Shown piece by piece: positions 10,684 through 22,513 of a DNA stretch of 64,000 nt. The notes under the pieces are model-generated. The model was given only the letters and a program-made list of their open reading frames with translations. It had not been told where the DNA came from and did not search any database. The position numbers and the translations under genes were made by a program. Source of the DNA: Lichtheimia corymbifera B2541. Its lineage: Eukaryota > Mucoromycota > Mucoromycetes > Mucorales > Lichtheimiaceae. Every line of letters begins with the position of its first letter. Within the stretch, counting starts at the first letter, position 1. Location of the stretch: assembly GCA_000697475.1 (NCBI GenBank), contig JNEU01001130.1:124001-188000 (forward strand), given 5' to 3'.

Positions 10684-11242
10684 TTGACACGTCCTTGCAC
10701 TTTCATCACCTTGGTTCATGTAATACGACTAACGAAATGACATTCACAATCATCTATCGCTATTGATCATTGCTATATCCTTCAAATAGACGCGAGTTAT
10801 TATCGATAGGGAAAGGGGGGGGAGCGAGTACTGGTTGTAAAACTGATGCGTCATTGTGATGCGAGAAAACGGATCCGTCCTTTGGGAACCGTTGGGGAGA
10901 GTGGGGGAGGGTAGCAAAAGATAAAAGTTATCTAATGCGTCATTGTGATGATGGGAGAAAAAAAGATGCTTCCTTTGACAACATGAAAAAGAAAACGCCC
11001 TCGTATTATGAGATATCCACCTGACATGTGATGCAGCTGCCTTCCGGAATCCCCTTTTTTTTTGACACGCCCATGCACTTCCATCACATCGATTCATGTA
11101 ATGCGTTTAACGAAGTATCATTGAGAATCATCCATTCGTTACTTGTTACTGCTATGCTCTTCAATTGAGAGCGATTTGTAATCGATAGGGGAAGGAGGGG
11201 AGCTAACAATGAACGTAATTTGATGCATCATTGTGATGCGAG
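10684..11242. repeat. Degenerate direct repeat, period about 377 bp
   Basis: 10684-10865 and 11060-11242 share the same order of landmarks: ttgacacg, a tgcactt.catcac block, ttcatgtaat.cg, cattgaga/cattcaca, an atcgatagggg-aagg-ggggag block, and a final gcgtcattgtgatgcgag or gcatcattgtgatgcgag. A partial third copy of the last block occurs at about 10935-10955. More diverged ttcatgcag/ggatcaa.aatgac pieces continue to about 11950. No protein is readable. Confidence 0.6.
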
Positions 11243-12761
11243 TTTTTTTTCTCTCGCTGCTCTGGGTAATCTTTGTTTACGTATTGACTTCCACATACGC
11301 TCCTTCTTTTTGCGCATGAGCCTGGGATCTATGACTTAATAATGGCATGCCACCCTTATCTCCTACTCCATGAGCCAATACATTCATATATCGAGTATAG
11401 TTTTTCCTACACTTGGCTATGTGGGCCGAAATTCAGACAATGGCGCATACCACTTTTTCCCTACTCTGGGTGCTTTTAATGTATCCAACGACCCCTCACA
11501 TTCCATTGTCCCATACTATTGAGCTATGGTTTCATGCATCAACAGTCGCTTTTCTCGTTGGGATCCTGTGTTTACGTGTGTGTGAGTGGTGGGGGGAGAT
11601 TGACCCCTAGATTTTTAACACGGCCTTTTTTTTTCTTGGCATCCTTTGATTCATGCAGTGACCTTTACCCATTTCCGTAACGCCTTGACACCAATCGTTT
11701 ATGGATCAATAATGACACATCCTCGCTTGTCTTCTTCTCACAAAGCAATGGTGGATCATCAATAACGTTTTCTTCCTCCAACTTGTAGTCATTGGAAGCA
11801 CTTTCCTCTTGTCGTCACTCGTGACAATATGAATTTGTGTGTTCCCTATTGCTTATCTCCTCCTCCTAAACCAATGAGGGATCAACAATGACATTTTTTT
11901 TGTTTGTACACGCGACCATGTAGGTCGAGGCATACTTTTCGATTCATGTTGTCTCCCGCCTGTCACTCTTGAATTCATGCATTCATCCCCAACAATTATC
12001 ATTTTTTACCCTTATCTTGTGCTTCTGCAAGGGATCCGATAGGTGCGATAAAGTTGCTCATTGTTTTATTTTTCTGTACCCTCTGATGCTGTGAGGATTG
12101 ATGCATGAATGACGGAATGGGTTTTTTTCTGGCGCCTTACGCGGGACCGTGCTCACTGAGAAACGATATATAATATTGAACACGCTCTCTATCTCACGCT
12201 CCTTATCTTTCATCTTGGCCACACAAACGCACACACACACATCATCTTCGGGGGTTCGTATTGCTGGCTGATTCAAGTTATGCTTCTTCCATGTACTCAT
12301 TGCAACCATGTCATTGTAGCTGGCCACCCTCATCAAGCGTCTTCCCGCCATCTCTGGCCCTTGTGCCTTTTGCTGCTCTCAAGTCCCAAGTCCGCCGTTA
12401 GCTTTTGTCACTCGCCTCCGCATTTTCGCCTTCCCCCATCCCACCAACGTAAGCTTACCGTGTTGGTCTCATGTGTCTACCTGACATCTTATGTTAGGAG
12501 GGATAAAACCTCGGCACAACCACCACCACCGAAGCTCTCCCCTAACCACGGAGAAGCGACGGATGCAGGGTATACCCCTGCGTTCCCTCGGGGTATGTAA
12601 TGGTATTTGGGTATTGTGATCTTTCATTGTTGATACTAACAACATTCTTTTACTATGGTTCTTATTCCGTGATCTCTTTGACCTTCGTTTCCTTTTTGGT
12701 TATTGTATTTTTTTATGGGCTACTTCATCTTATCAACATTCAATTATTTTAATAATAAAGA
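11243..12761. other. Repeat-derived stretch without a supported gene
   Basis: This interval continues the degenerate repeat landscape between the two Helitron ends. It holds T-rich tracts, repeated ggatcaataatgaca-like pieces at 11703, 11750 and 11880, and a 7-bp-stem hairpin (ATACCCC..GGGGTAT) at 12572-12596. Open frames here are short and have no family resemblance. Confidence 0.5.
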
Positions 12762-12852
12762 CTAGCGCTCCAACTGGCTCGCTTCGCTCGCTAAACGTCG
12801 ATTTTCTGTGGTAGGGCTTAACACCATGTATGCGGCAATGGCCTTACAATAA
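12762..12852 (-). mobile_element. Helitron 3' terminus (copy 2)
   Basis: Terminal CTAG at 12762-12765 reads CTAG|T on the minus strand. It is preceded by GCGAGCGAAGCGAGCCAGTTGG and the same subterminal blocks as copy 1 at 10340-10430. Orientation agrees with the minus-strand helicase remnant immediately to the right. Confidence 0.75.
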
Positions 12853-12915
12853 GCTCAAATCTATAAGAAATCACATTTGTGTTGGTGCTACATAATAGAC
12901 ACGTATACAATTCAT

Positions 12916-13375
12916 TTAATGTGACTTGAGATGCCTTTGGGAATTACAGTATATGCATTGGGTATCATTGTGGTTAGGGGTATCATTGTGATTAGCGGAA
13001 GACTTCAGGGTATACAATGTTTTTGGTGATGTGGGATTGTGTATCCTCGTCAAATTCGGCCATGACTTGAAGGTTACGGTAATCAGTAACCCGTGAGAGG
13101 GCGACATATAGTTGACCATGAGAAAAGACTGGAGCAGGAGGTAAACACCAACTCGTGAGAGTGTTTGTCCTTGGGATTTGTTGATTGTCATGGCAAAAGC
13201 CGGGCGCACTGGCAGCTGTTTTCTGGATAATTCAATAGCGGTACCCTCGATTTTGGCAGAAAGCTTCAACCTTGGAATCAGCACAGTGGTGCCGGCATGA
13301 GTGCCAGGGGTTGCGATCTCCGCTTCAATGTGAGTATCGATGCAAGGCACGGCATATAAGTTTGGTACCATTACA
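12916..13375 (-). pseudogene. Helitron Pif1-like helicase, C-terminal remnant
   Basis: Residues reading EAEIATPGTHAGTTVLIPRL, then [20 protein letters not shown] and TLSRVGVYL, match the end of Helitron Pif1 helicases, including the TINKSQGQT motif. Beyond it the frame should continue with a LYVALSR-like motif. Instead it degenerates ([13 protein letters not shown]) and ends in a CCHC-like tail. Upstream the frame is fused without a stop to the unrelated stretch at 14094-13403. The upstream helicase motifs are missing. Confidence 0.75.
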
Positions 13376-13402
13376 CAGTAATCATAAGCGAAGGAAATTA
13401 GG
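13376..13402. repeat. 27-bp direct repeat, copy 1 (at capture junction)
   Basis: Identical 27-bp sequence to 16061-16087, in the same orientation. Here it lies in an open frame exactly where the unknown captured sequence changes to helicase sequence. Confidence 0.85.
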
Positions 13403-15020
13403 CCTTCATTGGACTCTGTATTAGATTCATACTTGATGATGTCAAGAGTACAACATACCTCAATGCGAAATTTTTCAAATTCACCTTCCAACGCTTCTAC
13501 ACGATCGCGAACAGCTTCCATACGCTTGATTTTACTTTCTGATAGACTCCCCGACTTCTTCTCTTGTTCCTCCAGTTTTGATTTCTCATGTTTCTTCGAT
13601 CGCAATGTATCACGGATTCGTTGTCTACGTCGGCGTCGTGATGTTGGGGAAGATGCGGGTACAGCTCTTTGATCTTCTTCAGGACATAGCACAACCGCTG
13701 TTTGCACCTCGTCCTTCACTGACATAGGCTCGGGTAAGGCAATGTGTTGTTCGTCGGCTGGTAACAACATGGAAGGTAATATAACTGGCACCACCAAAGT
13801 CGAAGATGGTATGGTAGTATAAGCAGGAGAGGCGTCAGGATTACTGACTGCTGAAGGTACAACGACGTCTGCATGAGCTTGTGTTGGATATTCAGCAGCG
13901 ATATTGGTAATGTCGATGTCATCGTCGTCGTCTGCAGGCAAGTGAATATCCAGTAAGACCTTTAGCAAGTTCTCCAGTAATTTCCGTATAAGCTTGCCGT
14001 CGTTGTACATATTCGATATATTGGTCGCTAGTTGCTGGATCACCTCGTGTGCTGTAAATGACTTGATGCTGTTTTGCTTCTTGGTGACTTCACCCTATAT
14101 TCTAATGTCAATACACGTGTATTATTTTGGTGACAGTCAAATTCTAATTACCATTATGGTCTTCCAGATGGGGTATTTTGTGTGTGTTCCCTCCCGAGAT
14201 CCCTTCATGCCAAAATGATTCGCATACAAGTATTGGAGGTGCTGCATAGTGAAAAGCAATTTGGTGTCGGCTTGGGGTGACTCTGGATACGTCGTCACCT
14301 TGACGTCATCTCGGTCGAACATGGTATTGTCAAGCCCTCTTGGAACCAATTCTTTGATTGAAATGCATGTTCCGTTGTCATCCAAAGCCGCGTATCTCAA
14401 CATGTTGATATGCATAATTGTACACATATTGTCATATAAGTCAGTACAATCAATGGCCATTGTCTGCAGTCTGGCGAGGATGTCATTCTTGTTTTTGAGA
14501 TCTGCCATACAAGCAATGTTAAATATTGGGGTGTCTCGATGTACTCATAATGTTGTTACCTTCTCTGATAATGCTGTTGAATGGACAAGACGCGGTTCGA
14601 TGGCAGATATCATGCTTAGAATCATTGAAGGTCGTTTCATTCCAGTCGTTGATGGTGAACCTCTTGATAGCCTCCATGAACTCTGACTGAACATTCACTT
14701 TGGCAAGCTCTTCTAAAACAGGACCCTTGAGCTTCCTTTTGTTGGATATCTCGTTACTGGTAGCGCCTTCAGATAGTCCACGGATTTCATCCATCTTATC
14801 ATACAATCCTCGTGGTGCACGTTGTTTCTCGCCTTCAAGTTGATCCTTTGCCGTTTTACATGCTTTCTTCACGGCGTCCGAACTCTTGACATTCTCAACG
14901 TCGTCTTCCGTAATCAACTCTCCATCGGTTTTCTTGACTCATGGAAGTAGCTGCACGTGCCGAAATCATTGAACGAAAAGCCTGAACAGCTATTGTGGGT
15001 AATGTGTTTGAAGTTGACAT
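13403..15020 (-). pseudogene. Unknown multi-exon gene captured inside the Helitron
   Basis: Proposed exons join(15020..14560, 14501..14152, 14094..13403). The two introns have GT..AG ends and keep frame (donors gtaaca and gtaatt, acceptors atggcag and aatatag). The protein starts MSTSNTLPTIAVQAF. A one-base frame break lies near 14940. It continues with a Lys/Glu-rich helical part (KACKTAKDQLEGEKQ), a middle part with YAALDDNGTCISIKELVP and FTMQHLQYLYANHF, then an acidic/Pro linker and a basic coiled coil (RRRRRQRIRDTLRSKKHEK). I recognise no family. Intact splice signals in an otherwise dead element suggest recent capture, or selection before capture. The C-terminal frame runs on into the Pif1 remnant. 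Confidence 0.5.
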
Positions 15021-15209
15021 TTTGAAATATGGTTGAGTAATAAAGGACCTCCTTCCTTAGTTTCAAGTTTCAAGTTCCATGCAGTTACCTCAGGATACCA
15101 ATGAGTTTTGAACTCAGCGTGTTGTATCCTCACAGGAATTGTTATGGACATCCAGACGCCTTCCATATTAAGCCTACCTATATAACATAAATTCATTATC
15201 CTCACTCAC

Positions 15210-16887
15210 CTTGCAAGGCCTCAGAACGAATTTTTTTCTGGTTCTTTTCAATATATCGAAGACGTTGTTGCTCAACCTTGATATACATGTCCACAGCGTA
15301 TTGGTGGAATAGGCGACCATAGTAAACCATGTAGTGGTTTTCACGATCTTGCAACATATATGCATAAAACCGCATAGCAGTAATGGTGCCGTTGTTTTCG
15401 TCATCGGGGATTGGTTTCTTGTTGTCCTCTAAAGCGGCCTTTTTATAAATGTTGTCGATGAGGTAAGTGTACCAATACATGGAAAATATCTATATATGTA
15501 AGCATACTACCTTGAGTTGGTGCGCACCAACCTTGCTCACCTCGAGGGAACATGAGAACATAATGCAAAGGGTCATAAAGAGGATGCAATTCATCAATGT
15601 GGATAAGCCCATGGCCTTGACGGTGAATAACGACATCGCGATAAGGGGTGATGTTGGAAGAGTAAATAGGAACAACAGCAGCAATTTCTCCTTTTGCCGG
15701 GCGTAAGAATTGACCACGATGACCACGGGTCGAAGAGCGATCCGAATGAAAAGTGATGCTGAAATCATTATCAGGCTCGTTTTGCAACATATCAGCAGCG
15801 CGTCTGTATATGCGAGCAAGAGGGTTTTGAATGAACAACATCTCCTGAAGCTCCCGTGTGATATCCTGATCAAGGCCACCGCTCAATGAGCTGCGTATGT
15901 TGATTTGCTCATCTGGGTCACAGATATAGATTTGCGCGAATCCAGGTTTATATTCACTGGGAATCATCGAACTGGCTATAGCGTGGTGAATAACCCCATT
16001 TACACGAAACGTATAGACACCTGATCTTGCGTTTGCAAGTTCATCATCAACCTATTTTAGCAGTAATCATAAGCGAAGGAAATTAGGTGTAATTCCAATA
16101 CATGCAATGCAAGAGGAAGATAAAATAAATACCTGTGCACCAATTGAAGCGAACGCAAATGCTAAACTATATGGTCGAATGTTCGTACGAAAAGATATAG
16201 AACGATCATCTTGGCCAGTGAGCAAAGAAAGCAATGGAGCTGGCGGAGGCTGTGGCAATGAAAATGAAACTTTGCCTTTGTTGCAGCAAAAGGAGTATTT
16301 TGGATCTGCAATGCTTGATGAATCCACACGTTCTGCAAGCCATGTTTTGGCATTACATTGGGGACACGTTGCTGACATATCTCCAAATGAGTGTCTTCCA
16401 TCGGCCAAGATGTTGGCCCGTGCATTGGCAGTAGGTCGAAACTCGGAAGGAAGCATCCTCGCAGCATATCGATGTTGGTGACGTCCCTGAGTAGCATTAT
16501 CCACGGTCGTGTTTTTATTGACAGCTATGTTTGCAGGATTGTAAGGACAACTTCTATGGCTTCTTCGAGCGTGTCCCAATTGCCCACAGCTGCTGCATCG
16601 AGGTTGTTGTACAACAGGGGCAACATTGGTGGTGGTGGTAGTAGTAGTAGTAGTGGTGGTGGTGGACGCACCAGTAGATGATGGCAAAACTACAATAATA
16701 TATCAGATTGATAATCATCCTTCGATTACTGTATGCATTTTCAAGTTATTATACCATGGAAGAAAGTTGGACCATCGGCTTCATTTTGCTGGCGAGTTGC
16801 CATCCGATTTGGATTGGCTAGGCAATCACGATGGCTGGTGCGGGAGTGTCCAGGTTGGTGGCAAGTAGGGCAAACTCGGGTTGACAT
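15210..16887 (-). pseudogene. Helitron RepHel N-terminal region (zinc knuckles and Helitron_like_N)
   Basis: Exons 16887..16755, 16689..16133, 16051..15511 and 15428..15210 keep frame over GT..AG introns. Two zinc knuckles of pattern C-x2-C-x4-H-x4-H-x2-C are present (CPTCHQPGHSRTSHRDC and CSSCGQLGHARRSHRSC), separated by a run of 12 Thr. Next come SFGDMSATCPQCNAKTWLAE, FRTNIRPYSLAFAFASIGA, and a Helitron_like_N part with LHPLYDPLHYVLMFPRGEQGW, RFYAYMLQDR and YGRLFHQYAVDMYIKVE. It breaks off after RSEALQG, before the LPSSF, HUH and tyrosine motifs that the nuclease needs. The open part is intact for about 480 codons, so decay is recent. Confidence 0.8.
16061..16087. repeat. 27-bp direct repeat, copy 2 (inside Rep intron)
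   Basis: Lies in the intron at 16052-16132 of the Helitron Rep remnant and is identical to 13376-13402. An intron piece repeated inside a coding stretch 2.7 kb away marks a copying or template-switch event. Confidence 0.85.
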
Positions 16888-17606
16888 TTTAAATAACTGG
16901 GTCGTGATGATTGATAACGAAGAAGGTGTCTGCAATAGGTAACAATAGTATAAGGTTTTCAAGCAATTCAGATGATGATTTATTTCAAATGCATGACAGT
17001 GCTTCAATTATAAATATATGGGTGCATATGGCAGTCTGTAGAAACAAAGGGAAATTGAAGGTGCTGGAAATTGTGTATTGTATGGTAGTATCTAGAAACA
17101 AAGGGAAAACTGAAAGTGTTGGGAAGTTGTGACCATGTATCGCATGTAAATGTCAATAGGAATTTGTTGGAAAGGGTTACGCTCATCATCAAACAGTAAA
17201 GAAGTGTATGCGACAACAATGCAGATGTCTTTGGAAGATTCCAGAGATTTGTGTAAGGTTGATGCCTTTTTTGTGAATTAGCAGCTAACTCCATAACTCC
17301 TCACGTGATGCCTATTTTTTTAATTATATAGTTGTAAGATGATGATAATCCGACAGCTTATGACTTTGAATAATAAGGGTAGACAGAATGGATGGGTTAG
17401 GTGGCCATGAGTATGGAATGCTTGTATGATGGATGGAAAGTGAGTGCATGCATGTTTTTGATATCACATTGTTGATTCTGCCGGTGAGAAAAATCCAACC
17501 CACCACCTCACCAAAGCTGCATCGATGGCGGTTAACATCAATCTTATGGGGCCATCATGGTCTTTTTTCCTTCTCTTCTCTCTCTCTCTCTCTCTCTACA
17601 ATCAAC
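16888..17606. other. Helitron 5' flank and upstream region of the HMG gene, with a short tandem repeat
   Basis: No gene is supported. At 17038-17075 and 17093-17131 a unit starting tagaaacaaaggga and ending ttgtg occurs twice, period about 55 bp. The Helitron 5' end should lie here. The stretch just left of 17607 is a TC-rich (tctctctc) leader. Confidence 0.5.
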
Positions 17607-18253
17607 ATGACACGCGCTCGGAAGCAAAGGGCAAGTACTCAGACACCACCGTGTTATATAACCACAACATGATTAACTTTATATGAATTATTAGATCGCA
17701 TACCTGTACCGCATGATTAATCAAAACTTTGAACAACTATCAGCCTTACTCAATCAAAAAGAAGATGAACCAGCGTCAGAGGAAAAGGAAACGAAAAAGA
17801 AGGATCCAAGAAAACCCAAAAGGCCTGCTTGTGGCTATGCATTTTTCACCCAAGCACAGATGGAAGCCGCGAAGGAAGAGTTGGGGGTGAATCCCAGAAT
17901 GAGCTCAGTGATCACATTATGTGCAAAGAAATGGAAATCATTGACTCCAAAACAAAAGGAGGTAAATGTTGATGAGACATGTTGTTCACATATGACTTTT
18001 TGACGTGTTATTTTAGCCTTATGAGAAAATGGCCCGTGAAAGCAAGGAGCAATATTACAAGAAACTCAAGATATACGAACAAATCATCAAAGAAGAAAAA
18101 GAGCAAGATACTGGTGAATCTTCGAAAAGTGTGAACCAGGAGAACAACGCCAATAAGGTCGCGACTACAACCAAACACGTGACGTTCATGGATAATTCAA
18201 ACGTGGAAAACAACAGTGACAACGATATCGAAGATTCGAGCGAGGAGGAATGA
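17607..18253 (+). CDS. HMG-box protein with acidic tail
   Basis: Three exons, 17607..17630, 17695..17961 and 18017..18253, give 175 residues. Intron 1 has a GC donor (AAAGG|gcaagt) and an ordinary AG acceptor. A start at the in-frame ATG 17713 is the alternative. The single HMG box runs from KDPRKPKRPACGYAFFTQ to about KKLKIYEQ (residues about 45-115). It has the usual P.RP..AY/GYFF entry and the K.W..L..KQK.PYE third helix. A polar tail ends in an acidic run (DNDIEDSSEEE), as in HMGB/Nhp6-like chromatin proteins that bend DNA. The box is more divergent than Nhp6. The gene sits 0.7 kb from the Helitron start and converges on UGO1. Confidence 0.82.
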
Positions 18254-18514
18254 TTAGCTTAATGTGCACGCCGCATGTTGATGTTATCGAGTGGTGTGTG
18301 TGTGTGTATATATGTGCGTTAAAATTATGATTGACCTATAGCCATACCTGTTGAATAAAGCAAATTCTTAACACCCATATGCTCAGGTAGTGATCCTCCT
18401 TATCATTCAAAGAGATAATGGTTTATGCACAATGTGATTCCTCTACCACCCATGATACACCTATTCCATTAGATCAATCATTAGGAAAAAATGAGATTCT
18501 ATTACGACAACTAT

Positions 18515-20278
18515 CTAATATGATAACCCATTCAAGTCCTCTACATGTAAAAAAGCCATGTAAGTTCCTTTTCCTTTCCCCGTGTCAGCAAATAAAGAAA
18601 ACTTGCCTTCATCAATACCGTTCAAGACATGAAACAAAAACACCATGCCATTGGCTGCCATTTGCATACCAAATCCTTTGTAAAGACCTCGAATTCCCCA
18701 TGCACTTGCACTCTGCTGCTGTTGTTGCTGTTGACGCTGTGTGTGAATCATAAAGTCATCTTCTTCATCATCGCTCTCGCTACTGCTCGACAGGTCCATG
18801 GAAGCGGTGATACGATGTCTTGAGTCATTCTTTTTGATTCGGGTTCCTTCCTCCTTCATGATCTTGTATAATGCATCCAATACGCCATTGTAAGGCACAG
18901 GACGAAGCGCCACAGTGGTGTGAAAGGGTGTTGTGGTAGTAGCGGTTGATGGTGTTGTACGCATCACTTGACATTGTAATCGCTTGCGGATGATTTCCAG
19001 CGGTAAAGTAACCAATAATCCCAATGTGCGAATTGTGAGCTCGGCAGCACCATACAATACTGGAGCATCAGCTGCGGTGATACCCAACATACGGTCAATC
19101 ACAATCGGTACACTGCTTGCTAACAATGGGCGGATGGTGTGATAAAGGATGGTTGGTGCTAGGTTGTTGTTGGATAGATAGATGCTGCGGATTCCACCTT
19201 CTTCACGGCACATGGTGGTAAATGCATGGAAGACACCTTTATATTTGCAACAAAGAGGGGACGCTGATTGTACAACCAATCTATTATATCAGTGAGTATG
19301 AGTATTAGGCATAATGGGTGATGGATGCATGTACCATACCTTGTGCGAATGATTTCCAAGGGGCTAAGTAATACACCAACAACGATATGGCTTGCTACGA
19401 GTGTAATGATATTGGGTGCAATTCGATCGAGATGGCTTAATGGAATGGTGTCATCGTAAAGACCAAACAGGTCGTTCAACGTGCTCTGAAGTCCTGGTTG
19501 TAAAAGACCCCATAACATTTCATGTATCCATGTCACTCGTTGACCTATATAACTTGATGATGAGTAACACCCTCCTCGATCTTTATTATATTGCATATAC
19601 ACTTACCTTTGAATAAAGATTTCCACCCTTCTGTCGGTTGCCGTACAATGCGACTTAGTATATCAAGCACTCCACCATCCATAGGCGCCATTTGATGAGC
19701 TGGTCTGTGTTGATCATCATAGACACTTGATGCGATAGGTTCATTCGAGAGGCGGTTCTTTTGCGATGATCGAGTTGCAGCGTTGTGAGGACGAGATCCA
19801 AAAAAGTCATCACCTTCCTCATCTGAAGAGGATGTAGTTGATAAATCATGCTACACCTCCAATTCATGGATTAGTTCATATATACATACAAATACAAGAC
19901 GTAGATCGATATACATACGTGGCTATTCATGATGACATCTCCCTGCTCCTTATTTTCTCGGAAAGCTACAACTTCGACACTTTCATGTGGTGCATATTGG
20001 ACTTGAAGCAACGTTGTTCCAACCTCAAAAGGGCTCGTAAGCATCGTCATAAAGTACTTGAAGGCGGCAAAGCTTGTGAACTTGGCAATGGGGGTGTTCT
20101 TGAGGTGCGATTCCTCATTGTCAAAGACCTGTGGAGTATGGCCTGGAATGGTGTCATTGGAAGGCAAAGAGGTATAGTTGTGTTGGTGGTGTAGACCGGG
20201 AGTGTAATAAGGACGAAGTCGATTCGGTGGTGGTGGTGATTGTTCTTGAAGGGATGTTGACGAATCTTTCATTGACAT
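18515..20278 (-). CDS. UGO1: UGO1-like mitochondrial outer-membrane carrier (fusion factor)
   Basis: Four exons, 20278..19919, 19850..19607, 19544..19340 and 19280..18515, give 524 residues. A Pro-rich disordered N-terminus is followed by a carrier-like body with two modified carrier signatures, LLSPLEIIRTR and VTLPLEIIRKRLQ. Between them are GWKSLFKGQRVTWIHEMLWG and a third repeat ending RGLYKGFGMQMAANGM. Length, two degenerate PxEIxRxR motifs and the acidic Ser/Gln linker (SSSESDDEEDD then a Gln run) fit Ugo1/SLC25A46-type outer-membrane proteins. These link Fzo1 and Mgm1 in mitochondrial fusion, and are less like true solute carriers. A generic mitochondrial carrier is the alternative. Confidence 0.75.
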
Positions 20279-20497
20279 TTAGTACGCGGTTGAATATACA
20301 AAGAGCACAAACCCCCTAGCTGAGAGAAGGAGGAATGATTGTTACACGCCATGCACAGTCGCATTGTCGTTGTCGGAATATGTCACATTCACCCCCATCC
20401 TGGCTACAAGAGACACACACACAACACCACAACATGTGACACTTTTAAACCATCACTGTCGATAGTCAAATCCTCCCCTATGTTTATTTGATTCCAA

Positions 20498-22316
<1,819 letters not shown>

Positions 22317-22513
22317 TTACAAAAGGGATGATTTTTTGTCATATGACGATAATACTCATTACTTTTACTGGTGTAGACGTAAGGGGGGAAAGACATATTA
22401 AACACTACATTAGATTAGATGAGGTGCTCTGTGTAATTTTCTATAGTATATACGTATAAATTAACAAGGTAGAATGTAAAATTAAGTAGAATATTATGCA
22501 AAGGATAAGGAGT

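Larger units (their letters stand above)
12762..16887 (-). mobile_element. Degenerate Helitron with internal gene capture
   Basis: Minus-strand element. The first recognisable residues are the zinc-knuckle N-terminus (start 16887) and the last base is the CTAG terminus at 12762, followed by T in the flank. In order it holds a Rep/helicase N-terminal region (16887-15210), a multi-exon stretch unrelated to Helitron proteins (15020-13403), the last Pif1-helicase motif (about 13375-12916), and the 3' terminus. The HUH and tyrosine motifs of the Rep nuclease and helicase motifs I-V are absent, so it cannot move itself. The 5' TC end lies somewhere right of 16887 and could not be fixed. An A|TC candidate is near 17309. 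Confidence 0.8.

Noticed and set aside
12572..12596. 7-bp-stem hairpin as a Helitron terminal hairpin
   Set aside because: No CTRR terminus follows it in either direction. The true ends at 10340 and 12762 have their own.
15490..15510. A 21-nt intron in the Helitron Rep remnant
   Set aside because: Too short. A normal 82-nt intron at 15429-15510 with the same donor and the acceptor gctttag keeps the frame.
17300..17312. A|TC site near 17309 as the Helitron 5' end
   Set aside because: An A-TC trinucleotide is too common, and no second copy was found to confirm it. Kept only as a candidate.
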